Source: Spodoptera frugiperda (lineage: Eukaryota; Arthropoda; Insecta; Lepidoptera; Noctuidae). From it: 64,000 nt of DNA. Both the position numbers and the translations under genes were made by a program. Positions 34,424-46,028 of the stretch are shown piece after piece. Numbering within the stretch: position 1 is the stretch's first letter; each line of letters begins with the position of its first letter. Under the pieces are notes generated by a model. That model did no database searches and had not been told where the DNA came from. It was given only the letters and a program-made list of their open reading frames with translations. The stretch spans positions 7,578,501-7,642,500 of the forward strand of contig NC_064231.1 in NCBI RefSeq assembly GCF_023101765.2, read 5' to 3'.

Positions 34424-36579
34424 ATGATTGCCACGGTAAGTTCAAATGTTTACTACCCTTAAGTTTGTGTTAAAATATTAAGGTAACTTAGGAAAAAAGT
34501 AGGAGTAGAAAGGGGTGATTTTTAGTCGGTATGAGTCTGACAATACCTCTGACCGCGTCCAAGTCGGGAGAAATCATTGGATGATTTTCCGCCCTTAGAA
34601 AAAAAATATATAAAAGTTTTAGAAGAAACAAATGCAGGTTCAACTCCGAATCAATAACTCCGAATGCTATACAAACTACCAATTGCTAGAAGTATTAACT
34701 TTAAATCTACGTGTACAAGACAAGACAATACAAGACAAGTATGGTTTTGGCTGTTGTTGAAAAATAATACTTAACTACATATTACTTATTAGTAAATAGA
34801 ATGGAAAAACCTTGTTGAAATCACAATGAAATATAATTTACATAGGCATTGACTTGTCAAAGATTTTACATAACACCTTAGACCTAGGCAATTGGTGAAA
34901 AAAAATGAAGACTGAGTTACGTCATTACAATTTTATGTATGTCGTATTTTACATACATATTATGGCAATATTGGGTTTTGCACCTAATTGTCATCATCGC
35001 ATTTAATTGTAACCACAATTAGAAAAAATATTGTCTATAAATTTACAAACGTAAAAGTAGGTGAATAAGTAGAAATATGGTCCGAGATCCCAGAGCTGTC
35101 AGACATATCTTATTTTTACAAGCATTTAACCTTCGGCTTACAGTAGTCTTGTATATACTTTTTAATGCCTTAATGTTTGTAAAGCTTGCCGAGTGACACC
35201 TGCGCAGGTACCAGGTGAGAAAGGTAACTAAAAATTAGACTCACTTAACGTAAATTTTTATGTCTGATTTTTATATATGTTTTGTAGAATATAATTACTT
35301 TGAAATCATATTAAAAAAATCAGACACTTTCCATGGACCAAAACTTTTATCAGACGGCTTAAAGCTCTAAAAAATAGTGCGCCTTACAAAATTGTATATA
35401 TATAATATTGTATATAATATCATAAATCTTTTTTAATTATATAAAAAGCTTTTGTTACATCTTGATGTGTATCAGTGATCAAAGTTATGTATTTTTAATT
35501 TCAGAAACTCTTCGTATTCGCTCTCTTTGCCGGAGTATTGGCTGCGGACGAGAAACCTGTTGCTGAAATCATAACTGAAAGTACCATTGTTAATCCTGAT
35601 GGATACAGTTTTGAGTAAGTATAATTTGGAATGCGATAGACTGATACTTATGACAATAATTCATCGTGAATATTAATAGGTTTTTACGGCGCAAAGTTCA
35701 ATGACTATGTAATTTGAAAGTCAAACATTCATAAGGACTGCTTTGTTTTTCGAACTGGATAATATAGGGAATTTGACTTCGGGTCTTCTAACGGGGTCAA
35801 CCCTTCAGTAAGACTGTAGGAACCCAATATACATTTTAGTTACGGAGTCCAGAGTGCACTTAGCGCACAATTAAATTTATAACAAGGTTTGTTACAAGGG
35901 TTACAACGACCTACATAAAATAATGAACCTAGGTTCACTATAAATAATAGATATATAGTAACACTTACTGTTTCATGAACTAAATAGAAGAACACACCAC
36001 ATCAGAAGTGAAACATTCATAAGGACTGCTTTGTTTTTCAACCTAGATAGGTTTAACTTCGGGTCTTCTGACGGGTTCGATCCCTAAGTAAGACAAGAGG
36101 AACCCAATATACATTTTAGTTACGGAGTCCAGAGTGCACTTAGCGCACAATTAAATTTATAACAAGGTTTATTACAATACTTAAGGACCTAAAGTGTAGC
36201 GCACAACTATATTTGAAACAAGGTTTATAAGAATAGTTACAACCACCTTCATAAAATAATGAAAGTAGGTTAAATGTAACTAATAGGTATAGTACCACTA
36301 ACTGTTTCAACAATTAAATAAAAGAACGCACCATGTTAGAATAATACCGCCCTTTGAAATCTAAATAACAAATCCAATTCCTCTTATAGTTTCAAAACCA
36401 GCGACGGCATATCCAGACACGAAGACGCCAGCCTGATCACAGTGGGAGACAAGCAAGGCATCGCAGTTAAAGGCTCCTACTCTTACCTGACTCCTGAAGG
36501 CGAAGAGTACCAGATCACCTTCACCGCTGACGACAAAGGCTACAAACCCACCCTTCGAGTTGTCCCTGCTCAGCACTAA
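34424..36579 (+). CDS. RR-1 cuticular protein CPR-B, 103 aa
   Basis: The exons are 34424-34435, 35505-35614 and 36390-36579 (312 bp), with phases 0 and 2. The signal peptide MIATKLFVFALFAGVLAA is likely cut near residue 17-18. The mature chain starts D-E-K-P. The Rebers-Riddiford region has Y38-x-F40-x-F42, T-S-D-G at 44-47, a drifted E-D in place of the usual E-E-G, then G69-x-Y71-x-Y73...P-E-G at 76-78, Y81, F85 and G91-Y92-x-P. It ends in a short V-P-A-Q-H tail. It is an endocuticle/larval-type chitin-binding protein by family knowledge. It starts ~1 kb after the end of CPR-A on the same strand; each has its own TATA box, so they are separately transcribed. The poly(A) signal is at 36641-36646. 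Confidence 0.94.
34495..34604 (+). repeat. Dispersed repeat family A, copy 6 (in CPR-B intron 1)
   Basis: The blocks ggggtgatttttagtcgg, tatgagtctgaca and gagaaatcattggatgat followed by cccttag mark this copy, 60 bases after exon 1 of CPR-B. Confidence 0.75.
35716..36337 (+). repeat. Tandem duplication, ~290-bp unit, in CPR-B intron 2
   Basis: Unit 1 is 35716-36004 and unit 2 is 36005 to about 36337. Both start with gaaa/gtgaaacattcataaggactgc-type text. A 73-base block (35818-35890 and 36098-36170) is identical between units, spaced 280 bases apart. A third, short, degenerate echo (gtagcgcacaactatattt) lies inside unit 2 near 36197-36225. The duplication makes up about four fifths of the intron. 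Confidence 0.9.
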
Positions 36580-36640
36580 TTTGCCAATATTTGTACTTTT
36601 GTATTGTTTTTTTACCAATTTTTACCCACGTGATGGTGTA

Positions 36641-36646
36641 AATAAA
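36641..36646 (+). terminator. Poly(A) signal of CPR-B
   Basis: AATAAA lies 62 bases after the CPR-B stop and is followed by a GT-rich stretch (aaaagtgttgaaag), a good cleavage context. Confidence 0.8.
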
Positions 36647-36719
36647 AAGTGTTGAAAGAATGCCTGAATTTCAATTGATTCTTTATGTAATTTAACGAAA
36701 TTATAGTAAAGCACAGTCA

Positions 36720-36830
36720 CACACACAAAAGTGCACTGACAGACAGACCGACGAATAAGTCAATTTTACGTTTCATAAATGCCTAATTTAGGATTAATTA
36801 AAATGAATGCTTTAACTTTGACTTTGAATT
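36720..36830 (+). repeat. Family H-like repeat, pair with 37236-37340
   Basis: ctgacagacagaccgacg, then cataaatgcctaatttagg and attaattaaaatgaatgct, then tttgactttga, is matched about 500 bases downstream by ctgacaaatagactgacag, then agtgcttaattaagg and attaattgaaataaat, then tttgattttgg. It is a direct pair of diverged copies, both downstream of CPR-B. Confidence 0.55.
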
Positions 36831-38145
36831 TTGAATCAATAAAAATGTGTTATAAGTGCTTACGCCAAAAACACTTCCAGCATAAAAGACACAAGAAATA
36901 TTGTCACACATGTAGCTACTTTTGTTTTCAATTCATTACTGTTATGAAGTCACGATGAAACCGTGATCGTGATGTATAACTTAGAAAGAATGGAGAATTT
37001 AAATTTCACGACGAGAAAGTGGTGTCCATAATTCAAGAGGCATGTGCAATTGTGCAACCGCATATTGTAGGAAGTATTTTTATACGTAAATCAAAATGTG
37101 AAATTAGTTTAATTTAGGAAATGCTATAAGTAGATTATAAACAATTAGTAAAGGATCATATAAAAACACATTTTTTAGTTACGATGGAGTTTCTTTCTCG
37201 TTGTTCTCCATTCGAAGCTATATTTTGGAATGGCACCTAACTTCACTGACAAATAGACTGACAGACAAATTAATCAAACGTTACAAAAGTGCTTAATTAA
37301 GGATTAATTGAAATAAATACTTTGGCTTTGATTTTGGTTAACCAATTTGTATTCATCATGACCAATCGTAGTAAGAGAAGATAGGATCTGGAAAAAGGAA
37401 CAGCCAGGAGTCACAGGAAGGTACTCCGTTATAATATCTAGGTTATACGAAGGTACTGAAACTATCACAGGCACCAATGCTCTCCACTGGTCGTTGTGAA
37501 CCTTTTTATTAAAATAGTGATTAAATTAGTCAAAGTTTAGGTCGAGTTTTAAATTCCAGATTAGTAGCCCAGATTTATCTTTAATTAAAAACGGAATATA
37601 TGCAATTAGCTACTTATAATAAACTGCTTAAACTATATTATGTACGTAACTTCTAAAAACACGCCTCACACGATTCATGTACCTGCATGATTCGTGTGCC
37701 TTGAATCATTGTCACCGCTCATGTATCGTGTAGTTTCATTTAGTAAGTTCGTGCGTACAATATTTTAGCAGGCACTTAATTCAATTATAATAGAGTTCAA
37801 AAAGTGGACTTCATCAGAAAGAGTGTTCAGTCTTCATAGACACCAATAACTGGTAAGTGCAAGTGGCCTACTATTTTCGCGTACATACTTTCCTAAAAAA
37901 TAATTAAGTAGATATTTATCGATAGAAAAAGTTTCAAAGATGATTATTTACGAACAATCCAAAGCTGAACTGATTTTATTACAAGGATGATACTTTAAAT
38001 ATGATTTACTACTGATAATTGCAATCATAATGTTCTTGTTAAAATTAATTGTAACACAGGTACATTTTTCTTTTCAGGTGACGATATCTAGCTTTTGAAA
38101 ATACCAAACCAAAGCAAATACGATTTTTTTCATGGTATAATCAAA
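36831..38145. other. Spacer between CPR-B and CPR-C
   Basis: No coding frame was seen. It holds the second family H-like copy (37236-37340), an unidentified GC-richer patch at 37380-37500, and a candidate transcription start with a strong splice donor at 37830-37857 (see findings). Confidence 0.4.
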
Positions 38146-38317
38146 GCCGCCCATGGACACCCGAAACACCAGAGGCGTTACAAGTTCGTTGTCGGTCTTT
38201 TGGGGGTTAGAAATTTAAGGGTTGTTGGGGAATCGGGGATTGGGAAAGGGGGTAGTTGGGTCTCCTCACTCACGCAAATAAAAATCACGCAAGCGTTGTT
38301 TCATGTCAGTTTTCTGA
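38146..38317 (+). repeat. Dispersed repeat family B, copy 4 (truncated)
   Basis: gccgcccatggacacccga, followed by accagaggcgttacaag, gttgttggggaatcgg and acgcaagcgttgtttcatg, is the central part of the family B unit. The 75-codon frame across it is not a gene. Confidence 0.8.
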
Positions 38318-39083
38318 AATAGATGAAAATTCAACACCAACGACCAACGTTCATCTAAAATAATAAGTCAATGTGAGTAATTTTTATGTAAAGAGAGTAA
38401 TAATTATGTCGTATACGTAATATAACTTTGGCCTCACTTAACAAAAATGATTATAAAATTCTAAACAAAACTGATATTCTGACTTTGTAAGGAAGACATT
38501 TAATTTATGATTTTAAAAATTACTTTTTTCTTATCTCCCTATGCCACATTTATGCATGTTGTTTATTCTCTGTATTTGTTTTAGATCCATTCGCTGATGT
38601 TGGACACTAATTTGAATTTACCAGTTGGTAAGTTAATTGATCTAACTTCAAGTAGTTTTTGTGTTGGCCAAGAGCTATCCTTGCCTTGCTTAATTCATAC
38701 CTTCTCAATCGGTTTCAAAAAGTATATAACAAAAAAATAGCAAAACCAAAACATAAGCTTAAATGATGAGTCACTTACCTAGGTAACTGAAAGTCATTGA
38801 TCATTCAAACAATTAATAATACTATTCAAGCCAACTCTTTTTGTGATTGTGTCCTATTTGACTTTTAAATTGGAACGTGATTTTAATGCTGATTAATTAT
38901 CATAAAATATATCTTACAAAGAAGATTCAATTCTTTGACGAACTACCTAGATGTTTTTGTGTTAAACTACATTCGTTCTTATAATTATTTGTATTCAGTT
39001 CAAATTGATATAAAAAGAGAAGTAGGCAGTGATTAAAAGAAAATAAAATACATAATTTTCACCCTTTGGTAGGTAGTTGCAAC

Positions 39084-39089
39084 TTTATT
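39084..39089 (-). terminator. Poly(A) signal of CPR-C
   Basis: AATAAA on the minus strand (plus tttatt) lies about 100 bases beyond the CPR-C stop. Confidence 0.75.
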
Positions 39090-39189
39090 TGGCAGTGTTA
39101 AGATATATGGGGACCAAACATCCCTTTCAAACATTAATATTTGGTGTCAGCGAATATTTTGTTGGGCTTGCGTCAGCTTTGGTGGGAGT

Positions 39190-40499
39190 TTAGGCTTGGG
39201 GAGCGGCAGCGGCGGGAGCGTTGGCCTCGTCAGCAGCATTTTCAGAGGGCTGGTAGCCGTTCTTGTCAGCGAGGTAGGTGACGGCGATGTGCTGGCCGTC
39301 GGGAGCGACGTACTTGTAGCTTCCCCTCACGACCAGACCCTGCTGTTCTGTGTCGTTCTTGTACTCGCCAGTCTCCTGTCGTGAAGTTCCATCGCTAGTC
39401 TCAAACCTGGAATGATGCAAGAGAAGATAATTACTATCTGTTTCATAATGAATTATTACCTAACTGTAGACAATGAAATGCATTTCCCTGGTTTTGAAAA
39501 AAAAATGTTGATTTACAAAATATAATTATTTAGAAAAGGCCACAATTTGTTTAAATAAGACACCATAAGTTCTTGACTCAAGGAGCCCACTATAAATATG
39601 TATGTTCTTCTAATACTCTTGCGGTTATATTAATCTCCTTAGCATATTTGCGTGCGGTTAGTTTGTTTGGCTAAGAAAAGTTGGTGATTAATAAAGTAAA
39701 TATATCAGACACCTTTTATCAAAACAAACACTAAACATAGGTATAATCCGTAGAAATTAGAGCACAACTGATGAATATCTAATGGAATTTCCTGGTAGGA
39801 AACTCTCTCTTGTTTATGAAATACCACTTTTCTTCTCTCATAGGATATCATGTCCATAAAATGATTAGAGTAAGGGCTACGTCTTCTATCGGTTCGCAGT
39901 ACATAAAAACCACTGGACCACTGCACTTTTTATGCAATTTTCCACAAGATGCAGTAAATCTTAGAAGAAATAAGAAGGCATAAGTAGTGATGATTTGAAA
40001 AAACTACACTATTATATAACAAATCCTGTGTGTGTGTGTGTGTTATGGGTACTTACTCAAAGTTGTATTTGTCAACATCAACATCCTCGACTTGCTTGAC
40101 AATCTCTACAGCGGGGCCTGCTGCTGCAGCGGGGGCTGCTGGGGCAGCGGGGGCTGCTGCGGCCGCGGGTTCCGCCGTCTCCTGAGCGCAGGCTACCGCA
40201 AGGGCGGCCAGAGCGAACAGCGTCTGAAATTAAATGGGAGTAATGTTTTATTGGATATAATATTATTATGGATTTTATTTTTCTTTTGCTGCTATTTGGA
40301 TGAAAAAAGAAACTGTTAGTTGTAATGGTTTTTAAACAATGATTTGCTTAAGATGAAATAACTGTTTTTAATTTAGAAAATTTTGGAAAATTAATTTTCC
40401 ATTTGTTCCCAGTTACTATGGGATCAGCAAAACAAAATTGATTATTTTAAAATCTTTTTTTAGAAAAATATACAGAAAATCACTTACAATTTTCATCAT
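39190..40499 (-). CDS. RR-1 cuticular protein CPR-C, 131 aa, Ala/Pro-rich ends
   Basis: Exons in transcript order are 40499-40488, 40223-40057 and 39406-39190 (396 bp), with phases 0 and 2. It is the only gene of the cluster on the minus strand. The signal peptide MMKITLFALAALAVACA is likely cut near residue 17. An alanine/proline-rich linker (A-A-P repeats, residues 21-42) precedes the Rebers-Riddiford region: Y57-x-F59-x-F61, T-S-D-G at 63-66, R-Q-E-T-G, then G88-x-Y90-x-Y92-V-A-P-D-G at 93-97, Y104 and G110-Y111-x-P113. A second alanine-rich tail follows (117-131). The Ala/Pro flanks resemble those of abundant larval endocuticle proteins. Coding GC is very high compared with the flanks, so several shadow open frames lie antisense to its exons. 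Confidence 0.95.
40028..40044. repeat. (TG)n microsatellite beside CPR-C intron 2 donor
   Basis: A run of about eight TG units lies some 7-12 bases beyond the exon 2 splice donor (gtaagt at 40056-40051 on the minus strand), where it reads as an AC run. Confidence 0.85.
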
Positions 40500-40572
40500 T
40501 TTTGTAGTGGTATTTTTTGATGAATTTCAAGAAAGGATGTGTTGGTGGTAGGACGAGTCCTGAACGTCTATG

Positions 40573-40601
40573 CTCTGAAGATACATGTTGAGCTATAAAT
40601 A
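40573..40601 (-). promoter_or_regulatory. TATA box and initiator of CPR-C
   Basis: On the minus strand TATTTATA (40601-40594) is followed ~25 bases later by TTCAGAG (A at 40576), an initiator-like start. This gives a ~77-base 5' UTR. Confidence 0.6.
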
Positions 40602-41289
40602 TCATTCCATTGTATTGACAATGCGATGTTTCGAAGTTTCATTGGGAGGCGAGGTGTTAATCACAATCATGCAAACAGTTTATTTAAGGTGATCCAAGAA
40701 ACGTTACAGGGATTTGTGAATTGTGTAAATTGTTTGCCGTTGGTCACCGCACGCGTGTCTCTCTTAACCTACATTGTACGCACATCCTTGAAAACACGAT
40801 TTTTGTTTTCATTTAGAGTTCACACTAACGTGAAAATGCATCGCTATTAAAGCTATTAACAAATGTGCTAATCGTATCAAAAACATCCTCAGGTATTTTA
40901 AATGAGGGTAAATATTACATCAAGGTACATAGCGTGTTGCGGAACTGTTATAATCGGTCTTAGATCATTTCTGGGATTACATTCAGGTAATACAAACGTT
41001 TTGTCACATTTTTTCCATATGCCATTTAATATTAACTACCTATTTTTATAATTTACATATTTTCAATGTTCATTATAATTATTATTGTGTGGTATTTAAT
41101 TTGATGTAGGACTACTGGATATGACACAACTATTTACAATTTTTCAAAAGTGATTGTGTTTTCATAATTCATTGTAAAAAAATAAGTACTTACCAATTAA
41201 ATAGTAATGTGGGGCAACGTTCTTAAAAAGTATGAAATAGGTGGATACCCAGTGTAATAGTTTAATATTCTTTTTCATACATTAATTCA
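40602..41289. other. Upstream region of CPR-C
   Basis: No gene was seen. A scrap of the SINE 3' end (atgtggggcaacgttctta) lies at 41209-41228. Confidence 0.45.
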
Positions 41290-41545
41290 TGTGTGAGAGA
41301 ACCATGCTTCGGCACAAATTGGCTGGCTCGACCGGAGTGATTCCACGGCCGCACAGAAAACGTTACAACGCTTACGTTGTATGAGTGTGGTTACCGATTC
41401 CTCAACAACCCTTAAATTCCTAACCCTAAAAAGGGCGGCGACGTACGGTACTTGTAACGCCTCTGGTGATTTGGGTGTCCAAGGGCGGCGGTGATTGCTT
41501 TCCATCGGGCGGTGCGTCTGCTCGTTTATCGGCATATACTTACCA
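41290..41545 (-). repeat. Dispersed repeat family B, copy 5 (reverse)
   Basis: It runs from gtgtgagagaaccatgctt to ctgctcgtttatcggcata, the reverse complement of the consensus, with a small internal deletion compared with copy 2. The 90-codon minus frame through it is repeat sequence. Confidence 0.8.
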
Positions 41546-44500
41546 TTAAAAAAAAACATTTTATTTTTACATTATGTCATATGCATTGTGTAATAAATAC
41601 TAATATCCCTGCTATTGATTTTAAAGAAAAGTATTATCAAGTTTTAATAAACCACGTACGTATAAATAGAACAGGTACGGTATGTAAGTTTTTCGGAAAT
41701 TTCATCCAGAATGAAAGAAAGATTGGTTATCTGTATTCTTTTCATTCTAGTTTTTTTTTCTGTTTTTCTTAAATAGTTGCTGCCCTCAACACTCACACCT
41801 GACAGACGATATGGTCAAAGGTGAAGAGGTGAAGAATTATGCTTACACATAATATTTCTTCTTGGTTAATTAAATGTTACCTACCCAGTGTACACCCACA
41901 TGCTTCCTAGACAATTTTAATGAGGTTTACAATCACTGAAGCAAGTAATTTAATGTTTAGCCTGTCCTTCTAACAATATCTCCGTTAAGATCAGAGCCCA
42001 TTTTCTAAGAGGATGTATCAGTAGGGCGGGTCACGAGTTCATATCAAACATGACGTCACCACACGAACTTAGTACAAGGATGAGTTTTAATTATTAGTTG
42101 CGATGGGTAAAAAGGTCATACAAAATACAAGGTACAAGTATCCTTAGTATTTGACGTTTAACGTACTTGTATGTTTATGCATATGTATGTATGTTTAGTA
42201 GGTACAAGTTATGTAATGGACGACTGCGTTAACCCACACCACGCAATATGTCATTGTAATTGAATTTTCAATAAAATGTTGCAGGGATGTCCGACTTTGT
42301 TTCTTTTAGTTTGCAGTTTTCTGGCCGTCTTAAAATTTTTTATATAATATTGAGGAACTTTACTGTATTACATTTCATCTAGACTTTTAGACAAATAAAT
42401 AAAATTAGAGTGTTTTTTGTAATATTGAAATAACAGCTTATTACTGCACGTATATGAATATACATACGATACATACACCAAAATAATATTTTTTACAATT
42501 TTACAGTCTATCTGTCTGTTTGTTTGTTCTGCCTAATCTCTGAAATGGCTAGACCAATTTTGACGAAACTTACTGGTTAGTGTTATTTTAGAAAATGAAG
42601 TCATAATATCCGTAATCCACGCGAGAGAAGCTGCAGACATCAGGTAGTCATAGAATAAAATATATATAGAACAAATGACTGGATGTTTTCTAGCTTACTT
42701 AGCTATCCACATCACTTAAGAAAGCAGCTCTAACTAAATTCGCAATTTATTTGTTTTTACAATAATGTATTTTTTTATTATTTATTTATTTCGTTTTAAT
42801 AGGCATAGAAGTCAATATGGAAATGAATTCCAACCTTATAACTAGAGTTATCCAGTTGGAATTCATTTCGCTTGACCTCGTCTAAACTAACGTGGAAACA
42901 AACCATGCTTATGTAGTTGCGTTTATGGGTGAAAAAAAAAGATTCATGATTCAAATGCGGAATCTACGGCCATTACATAAATATAAGGTCATTATTTTAT
43001 ACTAATGGTTATATTATTGTTGTGTGTAAAAAATAAATTGGGGTCTGGAGTAAAGACAATGCGTGGACCAGCGTAGTATATGGTGCCCTTCAGATATATG
43101 AAAGTAACGATTGAAATGGATAGAGAGGGTTGTTAGATTGACCTCAGTAACGAGGTACTTATCCGACAGCGTACAGAAATTGATGTTGAATAAGCTCAGC
43201 TCAGCTGATTAGACTTTCTACTTCTATATTACTTCTGTTTATTATGTGAAGATTTCAAACCCTCACGTGATAGCGCTAGGCCGATATACATATAGACAAT
43301 TCGTTCGGCTTTAGATAAGTACCGGCTAAGCGTGAAGTTTAGTATATAGTATATGCCTAAGTTTCTTTAACTTTCTTTGTCCAAAGATCATAATGATGAC
43401 AGTGAGATTGTATATTTATCTACGCAAGGACTGTTGCTACAAATGGCTCTTTCAAAACAAGAATTCTTTGTTTATTTGTTTGTCTGGACTTTAAAAGAGA
43501 CCTCTAAGTTTGTTTCGGTGTTTCTTCTCAGAGTAGTCGGATAGAAATTGCCAGCCTGATCTATTTATTGTAGAGAATGACGTGTAAAAGTGTTATTTTC
43601 TTAACTATTTGTAAAAATATATCATATCATTTATCGTTTAGTAAACAGCATCCATTATGACATTAATTGTATTGTAATATAATTGAACTATAGAAAAAAT
43701 AATGAGCATTCTCACGATTACATTCTCGAAACACCATATTCATTTTAACTACGCATCAATGTTTAGTGTGACTACATTACGCGCTTGCAGTACCTACATA
43801 AGTACTTTTATAAATAAATACCGGTTATTATGTCATACATTTGTCATCTTTATCTATTATCGTCGACATGAACGTACACGAGTAACTGCATTTTATAAAC
43901 TTCTGTTTCCGCACCTTGAAAGATATGTTTGAGTATGTTTTTCAAACGTGTGTATAAGTTCGTGAAATTCAAGACGTCTCGTAGTCTAGTCAAACAATAA
44001 GTATTCGTGAGTTGTTTACGCCTATAATATATGTATATAGAATTAAAATAGTAAAAATTTTTATAATAGTATTTTTATGCATGGTTATTCAATAACCATT
44101 TTATGACACTTTTTCCAAAACAACCTCCAACTGTGCAAAAATAATCATAAAGGTAAATCAATAATCACTTTCGTTCTGTTATAAGGCTATAAGGCCTGGC
44201 AAAAACCAGGCAGCAATGTTACCTAAACCAAAAATAAAACATGAGAAGTGCGCATCCACCATTGCCAGCATTGTTCACGGTATCAAAGATAGAGATAAGC
44301 AGTATTTCCATGTATTATCACTTTATCTAATAAAGTGACTGCCGCAAGGTCCCGACTTAGGACATCCACTTAGTTCTATGTCGACAGGTCTGAGAGCCAC
44401 ACATCTCCTAAATCCAACATTGTAAATTTCTTACTCATTAACTCCTACCCACTCAAATCTTTTTTTTTAAGTCTCCTCGTAAGCCCGTTCCCGTAAGTGC

Positions 44501-45794
44501 GAAGAAGATACATTACAAATGTAAATACAGAATTTATTTACACGCTTGTTAAGAATTTCTATAAATTGCTTGGTGTCATCAATACGCAGGTTCTATCTGA
44601 TTTATTATCTACTCATTTTCCCACGCAAATCATTGAGTTAAAGGCAGCTAAGTTCAGATGATAATAGAAGTGCTGGCAAATACTTCAAATAGTATTTACA
44701 AAACATAACATACCTATTTATATACCTATGTACATATGTATGTCTTGATCACCGAAAACAGAGATTCTCCATATGCAGATACCTACACAATGTAATACCC
44801 AATTGTCACCTGTTACATGGAATGGGTCGTATGTAATAAGCGGTGGGCCTATTGCCATACATAGAGCAAAATTCTAGACGTCGTGCTACTTCTAAGTTAT
44901 TTTTCAAATTGAATTATTTTCTTTTACTTCGACTTAGCAATCTACCTCGGTACTAATAAGGCCGCTTACTTCTTCTACTCGATATCAACTGCTATAAAAG
45001 TGGTAACTACTTCTGCACATTTTCAAAATAACTTGCAACACACATGATGTAAGCTATGAAGTTATAAGTATGTGAATCTTTAAGAGAAACTTAATCAAAC
45101 ATTTGCTGTGTGTACTGGAACAATACAAGTGTACTTGTACACAGAATGTGTTATTTGATTTACTCAACACTCCCCTTGATTAATTTCATCATCTTCTTGA
45201 GTGATATGAAGTCAAGCCAATTTTGTCAAACTAATCTAATGAAACTAATTATCATTGATTGACAAGAGAAAAAAAATCATCCCTTTTGTATAAGATGAAA
45301 GTGTGTTCCTTATACATAGATATATCTACATGGCTACTACAAACTTACATAACTGATTGTTTTTTTAATACAAAAATCCAATTAATATTTTAATTTCGTG
45401 CTCAGAAGGTACCTCTTACCAACTCGACCAAAGAGATATAAATAAAAAATAACATCCAAAGAAACAAAAAACATTAAAACATATATTTATCTAGCCATTA
45501 AAACACAGTTATTTTTATATTATGCATACAATAAACAAATATGGAAAACTATTTAGGAATAAATATTAAAGTTTACGATGCACGGACAAAAGTCAAGGAT
45601 TTCGTTAGGGGACCGTGTGAAGTATTACAACAATTGTCAATTAATTGTGCCTACATCGTTTATTTGATTTAATATTAAATTAAAGTACCCCTTTACATAT
45701 TATTATCATATCTTAATTACACTCGAGGGCTAGAGAGGACTACCTCTCTGACGGTCACACATTACACACACACATCAAACGTCACATCAAGTTT
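41546..45794. other. Gene-poor intergenic DNA
   Basis: No coding sequence is supported. A diverged family D fragment lies near 42505-42655 (tctgtctgtttgtttgtt, then aatggctagaccaatttt). There is a hairpin at 42820-42869. Several short open frames (41491-41772, 43702-43932) are AT-rich and motif-free. Confidence 0.45.
42820..42869. repeat. Two-step hairpin, 15-bp perfect outer stem
   Basis: The outer arms 42820-42834 (gaaatgaattccaac) and 42855-42869 pair perfectly. Inside the 20-base loop, ataac and gttat can pair again around taga, giving a 50-base hairpin with one internal loop. No gene is nearby. Confidence 0.65.
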
Positions 45795-45961
45795 AGTACC
45801 CTTAGTACGAGTTTGCTTTACATTGAACGAAAACGAAACGAAAGAGCGTTTGACGCTCTGATTGGCCGGTGCGAATGAACCTACCAATCATACCGCCTAG
45901 CGTGCTCACGTTTCGATTTCTTCTATTTCCATTTCGTAATTCAAACTCATACTAAGTGTAC
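45795..45961. repeat. MITE-like element with terminal inverted repeats, copy 2
   Basis: The ends agtacccttagtacgagtt and aactcatactaagtgtact are the same as in the copy at 4341-4505, and gctctgattggccgg is again present inside. The interiors have diverged. Confidence 0.78.
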
Positions 45962-46028
45962 TGCTCAATTCACGGGACAAATTAATTGAGGACTTAGGAA
46001 TCGAAGGTTTTATTCACCAGTCAAGTTC

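Noticed and set aside
36361..36618. Minus-strand 85-codon frame over CPR-B exon 3
   Set aside because: Shadow of the CPR-B coding exon; no start context, splice sites or motif.
38095..38322. 75-codon frame; likewise frames at 41287-41559, 48189-48420 and 63761-63976
   Set aside because: All lie in dispersed repeat family B copies.
39196..39384. Plus-strand open frame opposite CPR-C exon 3, and a similar one at 40032-40319
   Set aside because: They are antisense shadows of a GC-rich, Ala/Pro-coding gene whose minus-strand frame has the correct splice sites and motif.
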